Positions 59,435 to 64,000 of a stretch of DNA of 64,000 bases are shown here, piece by piece. This DNA is from Druceiella hillmani (lineage: Eukaryota > Arthropoda > Insecta > Lepidoptera > Hepialidae): positions 3,886,501 through 3,950,500 of the forward strand of contig JAYKKI010000038.1 in assembly GCA_039881145.1 (NCBI GenBank), read 5' to 3'. Position 1 is the stretch's first letter; every line of letters begins with the position of its first letter. The position numbers and the translations under genes were made by a program. The notes beneath the pieces are model-generated. The model worked only from the letters and a program-made list of their open reading frames with translations. It had not been told where the DNA came from and made no database searches.

Positions 59435-60200
59435 TTTATCCCAAGTTCTTGGTTTTAAAGATGTTAAATCTTTATCAAGGCAATCATCCCATTTCAACTT
59501 TGGTCTTCCTCATGTTCTAGCTCATAAAGACGGCCTGAAAATTTTTTTATGGTTTCTATTCAATTTCATAAGTGTAAGATAGCCAGACCACTTCATTCTT
59601 TAGATCTTTGTAAACTTTATTATATCATGCTTCCCATATATTTTGTATAGTTGAAGATTATTTCTACTTTGCCATACTAGAACACTACCCAAAATATTCC
59701 ACAGGAACTTTCTTTCAAATATGGCAATCATTTCTTCATTTTTGGTTGTCAATGTCTTTGTTTCAGATGAGAATGTTATTATAGGTCTAATTAAACTTCT
59801 ATATAGCAAGAGATTGGTTTTTAGTTTAAGAAGAATAATTTTCGAAATATTATTTTATTCCATTAAAATATCTGCTATTTGCAGCAATTCTTTGATGTAC
59901 CTTTAATACCTTCAATTCTTGAGAGGGGAACAGAACCCAGACAAATACAATTTTCAACTTTTTCAAAGTGATATGGACTGATTTCTATGTATTTGTCAGA
60001 TATTAATGTGTATTAATTTCTAAATGTTTGCCACTCACATTCATTTAATTGCCGCAAGGCATGAACTTAGTTTTACTTTCATTAACCACAAAGCTTACTT
60101 GGTTCATTTTATTTTCAATTGCCTATCTAGTATTCTAGCAATTATATCAATGTTATCATAATAGGTTAAAATTTGGATGGGTCTATTAAAAAGTGGATCC
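59435..60200 (-). pseudogene. LINE reverse-transcriptase C-terminal fragment
   Basis: Minus strand. ILTYYDNIDIIARILDRQ near 60150 is the RT active-site region, with the expected YADD read as YYDN. It is followed by VNESKTKFMPCGN, HLEINTY, HQRIAANSRYF, LYRSLIRPIITFSSETKTLT, ERKFLWNILGSV and RPKLKWDDCLDKDL near 59480. This is the standard C-terminus of an endonuclease/RT-type LINE. Frameshifts and stops occur throughout, and both ends are truncated. Confidence 0.8.
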
Positions 60201-60299
60201 TTAAAAATATTTTTAAAAATTGCAAAAATTTTGTATTAAATTCAAAATTTGAATGAACTTCAGAAACAGTTGAAGTTTTTAACATTCACTAAAAACTTT

Positions 60300-60440
<141 letters not shown>

Positions 60441-60501
60441 TATATTTATGTAAAATCCTAAAAACCAAACCAACAACGCTTTCCTATATAAATTTAATTT
60501 T

Positions 60502-60765
60502 TCACAACTAAATGAAACTATGGGATATAGTATTATTTCTACTTTATTTAAATTTTTTACCACGACCTACTTTCATTGTATGACAACATCTTTTGATAAC
60601 CTTTAAATATTGCTCACCTGAACATGTTGTAATACAACGAAACCTAGGTCATGGTAAAGAACTTAAATAAAATAGAAATAATACTACATCACATAGTTTC
60701 ATTTAATTGTGAAAAATTAAATTAAAATGAATTTCTACAAAATCAACGCCAAATATATTATATTT
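60502..60765. repeat. Palindromic repeat element, copy 4
   Basis: Left arm CACAACTAAATGAAACTATG to about 60600, right arm 60612-60714 ending TTTCATTTAATTGTGAA, followed by the shared outer sequence GAATTTCTACAAAATCAACG. The hammerhead-like core in the right arm has CTGAACA instead of CTGAAGA. The element ends about 20 bp before the TIL-c exon, so it may overlap the branch-point region of that intron. Confidence 0.75.
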
Positions 60766-60786
60766 ATAAATATCCTTCATTTTTAG

Positions 60787-60969
60787 AGAAATGTCCAATA
60801 AACCAAGAATATCAATGTATCAAATCATGCCCACCAAGGACTTGCATTACAAGACTAATTAGAATCAACTGTGTAAACAATCAGAAGTGCATTAATAAAT
60901 GTGATTGTAAACCTGGATTTTTAAAAAACAAAGGTGTTTGTGTCAAGAGTGACCAATGTGACAAGGGAA
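60787..60969 (+). CDS. Gene B TIL-c exon, intact
   Basis: The acceptor is CATTTTTAG and the donor GGGAA|GTACGT. It is 183 bp, 61 codons, phase 1 at both ends. It is the only undamaged member of the TIL-c group: ten cysteines (KCP, QCI, SCP, TCI, NCV, KCI, KCDCKPGF, VCV, QCD), no stop, no frameshift. The Cys5-Cys6 loop is VNNQK. It is closest to the 3251 copy in gene 1 (RTC, TRLIR region). Further gene B exons are expected to the right of the window, by analogy TIL-d and an acidic tail. Confidence 0.8.
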
Positions 60970-61784
60970 GTACGTATTTTTTCTTCTTTTAAAATATAGT
61001 TTCAAATTAAGAACCTTGCATCTTAATGTATATTCATATTATGGCTCTACTGATAGTCAAATACCAGTTATCAACCATTTTAATTTAACTAATGGATTTT
61101 TGTATAAAAATTAATGATTATTCGTAAGTATATATTTAATTGCTTAGGAGTATGTAACAAAGTAATTGTGGTGAGTTCAAGTTGCTAACGTGATTACAAC
61201 TGCTAATGTGATTACAAGTCAGTCCATTACAGATTATATTAGTAGTAACATCATAAAACATAAATATACATTTATTATATCTCAAATTATTATCGTGTTT
61301 CTGTTTACACATCCTATATAACATTAGTTAAATACAATAGATACAGTTTTCAAGACAATGAGGAACCAAACTCTTTTTTTAACTCTGAGCTCGACTAGAA
61401 ATTTTATAAATTGTAATTCTGAGTTGATTTTATAATTAATTAATATAGCCTCAGAATACAATTTGATTACAAATCTAGATTTATAGAAAACTAGACTGCC
61501 TTTGTTAGTGGACGTTCTTTTGACTATTTAAAATAGGGTCAGGTAGAGAGACATTTATGATCGCGTCTTGAAGGTGGATATATTCTTCAATGCTTTAAAC
61601 ATTTTTCACACTTTATTTTCGATTTATATTCAGTCACTCTATCATTTTGATTATTCAAACTTCATTGTTGTTTTTATTTACTCACTGCGTTTCACTGATA
61701 AGAAACCGAAATTGAACCACAATGGATCTTGCTTTATATATCCCTACCAATGGGTAGTCCACCCATACAAAAAAGGCTTCACAA

Positions 61785-61980
61785 TGTTCCAGGATATCCC
61801 ACAACATTCCAGAGCGTCCTGGAATTCCAAATCTAAGATGTTCCAGGATATTCCCAAATGTTCCAGGCTATTCCCAAACATTCCATAATATTCCAGAATG
61901 TTCCGGAATGTTCTGGAATGTTGTGGAATGCTCTCGAATACTCTTGAATGTTCTGGACTGTTCTAGAAATTTCTGGAGGG
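61785..61980. repeat. 10-bp minisatellite forming an array of heat-shock-element-like units
   Basis: From 61841 to 61980 the sequence is fourteen 10-bp units in strict register. Those from 61891 on follow TTCnnGAAnn: three perfect (61891, 61901, 61911), one more at 61961, and five with one mismatch. The earlier five keep TTC with a diverged second half. TTCnnGAA in 10-bp register is the heat-shock-factor recognition pattern (alternating nGAAn). Looser units reach back to about 61785. It lies in the gene B intron after TIL-c. Confidence 0.8.
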
Positions 61981-61989
61981 TGAAACTTC

Positions 61990-64000
61990 CAGCCCTTAAG
62001 TTAAAAACGTGAATTTTCTCCATGGATGGGGGGATACAGGGCTATCACACCATATAAGTCCTTTGGTTGTACCGGGACTGAGTTTTAGTGGCACACCCAT
62101 TGTACACTTACTTTTATAATATATATTGATTAATAATACAGTAAGCTATTATCAACTAAAATATCCTTGCTGATTAATAATTATTAAAAAAAACTATATT
62201 CTTATAACATTTTTTAATTTAGTTGTAGCGACAATAATGTGAAAGAGAAGTTTCATTCGAGTCAATACATTTAGAATTAATCAGTGATTTTATTTAATTA
62301 CGAAAAACAGACAAGGATTTCCCGAGAATGAATTCGACTTAACATTTTGACGAGCTTTTGATTCTTTAAGTGATTCTTAAGAAAACATGCTACTCTAATT
62401 AAATCGGCAGTAAATTGCAAATCGGCGAAGAGGTAAATATAAACTCTCCTAATTGATGAAATAATTATAGAAAAAGAGGTGCAATGCATTTTTCATTATA
62501 AGGAAGTTAATAACAAGTGTGTTATCATTTAAAAAATGTATTGAAGGTCTTTGACCATAATAAGCCCGTTGCCAATTAATCCTCATGCACATGTATTAAA
62601 TTTTTGAATAACTGGCACATGAGCCACTCGAGATTCGAATCCAGTGGGAGTCTGGTTTATTTTTCAGGCAATGTGTCACATTGATATTTAATATTACATT
62701 GACATTTGTCCATATATTTCATCCAGAGTTTACAGATTTTTATAATATGTTGTAGATTGATGATAATTATCCTAACTGGCCAAAGAAAAAATTGGAAAAT
62801 ATCAACTTAACAAAAATTTGCAATGTTGAGAAATCACAACCCATTTCTGCAAAATTATTATATAATACATTAGCTGAAGGTAAGAACAATTTTGAGAAAA
62901 GGAGAAATCATTCAGAGCAAATGCAGAAGAGCACTTCTTTTCATTACTTCTTATGGTTACAATGTGCCAATCCTTAGAAAAAGTAACATTGAAGTGTGAA
63001 CACGGAAGCTTTTAATACAATTAAGGATGCGCTATGGGAAGGTCTAACTTATAGTAATAGACAAATGGAATTATGATGCAATTTTGAAAAAGGTTTTGAA
63101 ATGGTGCAGATGAAAGTGAGAAGGAAAAAATGGTGATGAAAATGAGGACCTTGAAAAAATTTTAGATTTTGAAGTTTCAGTAGCAATGAATGCCATATAT
63201 TATTTTTAATAAAGCAGCTGAGTAGAGAATATCATACAAATTAAATAACAACCAAAAAGGATGACCTGATTAGGAGAAAATTGTATAACATTTCTGATTA
63301 GGTTTTACAGTTTTGTAAGTTGAAGTGATGGTGCTAAAAAGAGCTGTTTAATCAAAACCATGAAAAAGTAGCCATCACAACTCCAGTAGGAATTTCATCT
63401 GTTACAGCAACCTGTGTAACATAAATAAACATAAAGTAAAAACCACTCTCAGATGAATCATTTAAAACTCTGAGACCTGATTTAAAAGGTGTGGAACTTT
63501 TTATTATTTATGTCTATCTGAAGTATTTGGCAATAGTTATAAAAAATACTCATCTTGGGAGACTTGGGAGACTTCTTACAGCTGACCTATGTTGGAAAAG
63601 AAAAGACTTTTTGAAAAACTAGAACTGAAGTGAACAAGATCATAGGATAATTTAGCATGTTAAATCTATGGACTAAACTATTTACTTACAAAAAATTCAC
63701 CGAAAATATTCACCGAAAATATATAATTTCACATTTGTAGAGCTCCAATTCTTATACTTTTCAAGATAAGAGTAGGAATAATAACAATAGCAGATCGTAA
63801 TTTACAACCTAATCATTCATTTCCTCTACATTCAGAGACCAATGAAAATAGATTACTTGATGTATCACTGTATCTATCTCTCCAAACTCCCTAAGACGTA
63901 GTGTGTTTACTGCCAATAAAGAATATGTGGCAGCACTTAAAAAGTGCCATGTGAAGACATTCTTTTTCTAGAATTTAAACTTACAGCTACAGATAGTTTA
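61990..64000. other. Intron of gene B or intergenic, nothing assignable
   Basis: AT-rich. A short open frame at 62792-62977 and degenerate coding-like sequence from there to about 63950 (for example VFTANKEYVAALKKCHVK near 63905) may be a decayed transposon, but I cannot name a family. A B-box-like GGATTCGAATC on the minus strand near 62640 lacks an A box. Confidence 0.4.

Noticed and set aside
62600..62650. tRNA gene or second SINE type (GATTCGAATCC on the minus strand)
   Set aside because: Only a B-box-like word; no A box at the right distance and no acceptor stem.
62792..62977. 61-codon open frame
   Set aside because: No recognisable domain, ends at a simple stop, neighbours degenerate; kept only as a note in the gap entry.

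Overview
The window looks like AT-rich nuclear DNA of an arthropod, most likely an insect. The signs are interrupted genes with GT/AG introns, a TCAGT initiator 30 bp downstream of a TATA-like box, tRNA-derived SINEs, long (TA)n tracts and many decayed transposons (Tc1/mariner, pogo, hAT, piggyBac, Jockey-like LINEs). I cannot name the species. No bacterial gene, operon, rRNA or CRISPR is present.

The host content is a tandem array of secreted, cysteine-rich genes on the plus strand, built from TIL (trypsin-inhibitor-like, ten-cysteine) domain exons and short acidic exons. Every TIL and acidic exon starts in phase 1, and every internal one also ends in phase 1, so exons can be duplicated or skipped without losing frame. 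Gene 1 is the 3' part of a copy entering from the left edge: three tandemly duplicated TIL-c exons (1205, 2312, 3251), a divergent TIL-d exon (5927) and an acidic terminal exon ending at 7095. All four TIL exons carry different lesions. Gene A (about 17.2-33.6 kb) is a wrecked copy with remnants of TIL-a (26182), TIL-b (27119-27636) and an acidic exon (28724). Gene B (from 38.8 kb to beyond the right edge) looks intact: promoter, signal-peptide exon (to 38950), TIL-a (45881), TIL-b (46771), acidic linker (47804), and after a 13-kb intron full of transposons a TIL-c exon (60787). Introns and flanks of A and B align over about 11-14 kb, showing an old segmental duplication.

Transposons fill the rest. 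A mariner-superfamily element with matching ends lies in a TA tract (9314-10600). An element I cannot classify has 12-bp inverted ends and repeated GTCACGGGTGGGAC motifs (10690-13334). A Tc1-like pseudogene lies at 14762-15663. Three hAT families lie at 23.2-25.8 kb (shared with 44.8-45.5 kb), 29.6-31.5 kb and 34.6-37.55 kb. LINE fragments lie at 24.0, 39.9, 50.5-52.4 and 59.4-60.2 kb. A mariner abuts the Jockey-like LINE at 52.4 kb, pogo/Tigger fragments lie at 50.0 and 54-55.2 kb, and a piggyBac with complete ends but a gutted transposase lies at 55979-57797.

The most unusual items are a 10-bp minisatellite at 61841-61980 that forms an array of heat-shock-element-like TTCnnGAA units, a palindromic repeat family carrying hammerhead-ribozyme-like motifs (best copy 8321-8361), the exon-by-exon decay of the TIL array, and the unclassified 2.6-kb DNA transposon. 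All homology calls come from reading motifs by eye. No database search or alignment program was run.
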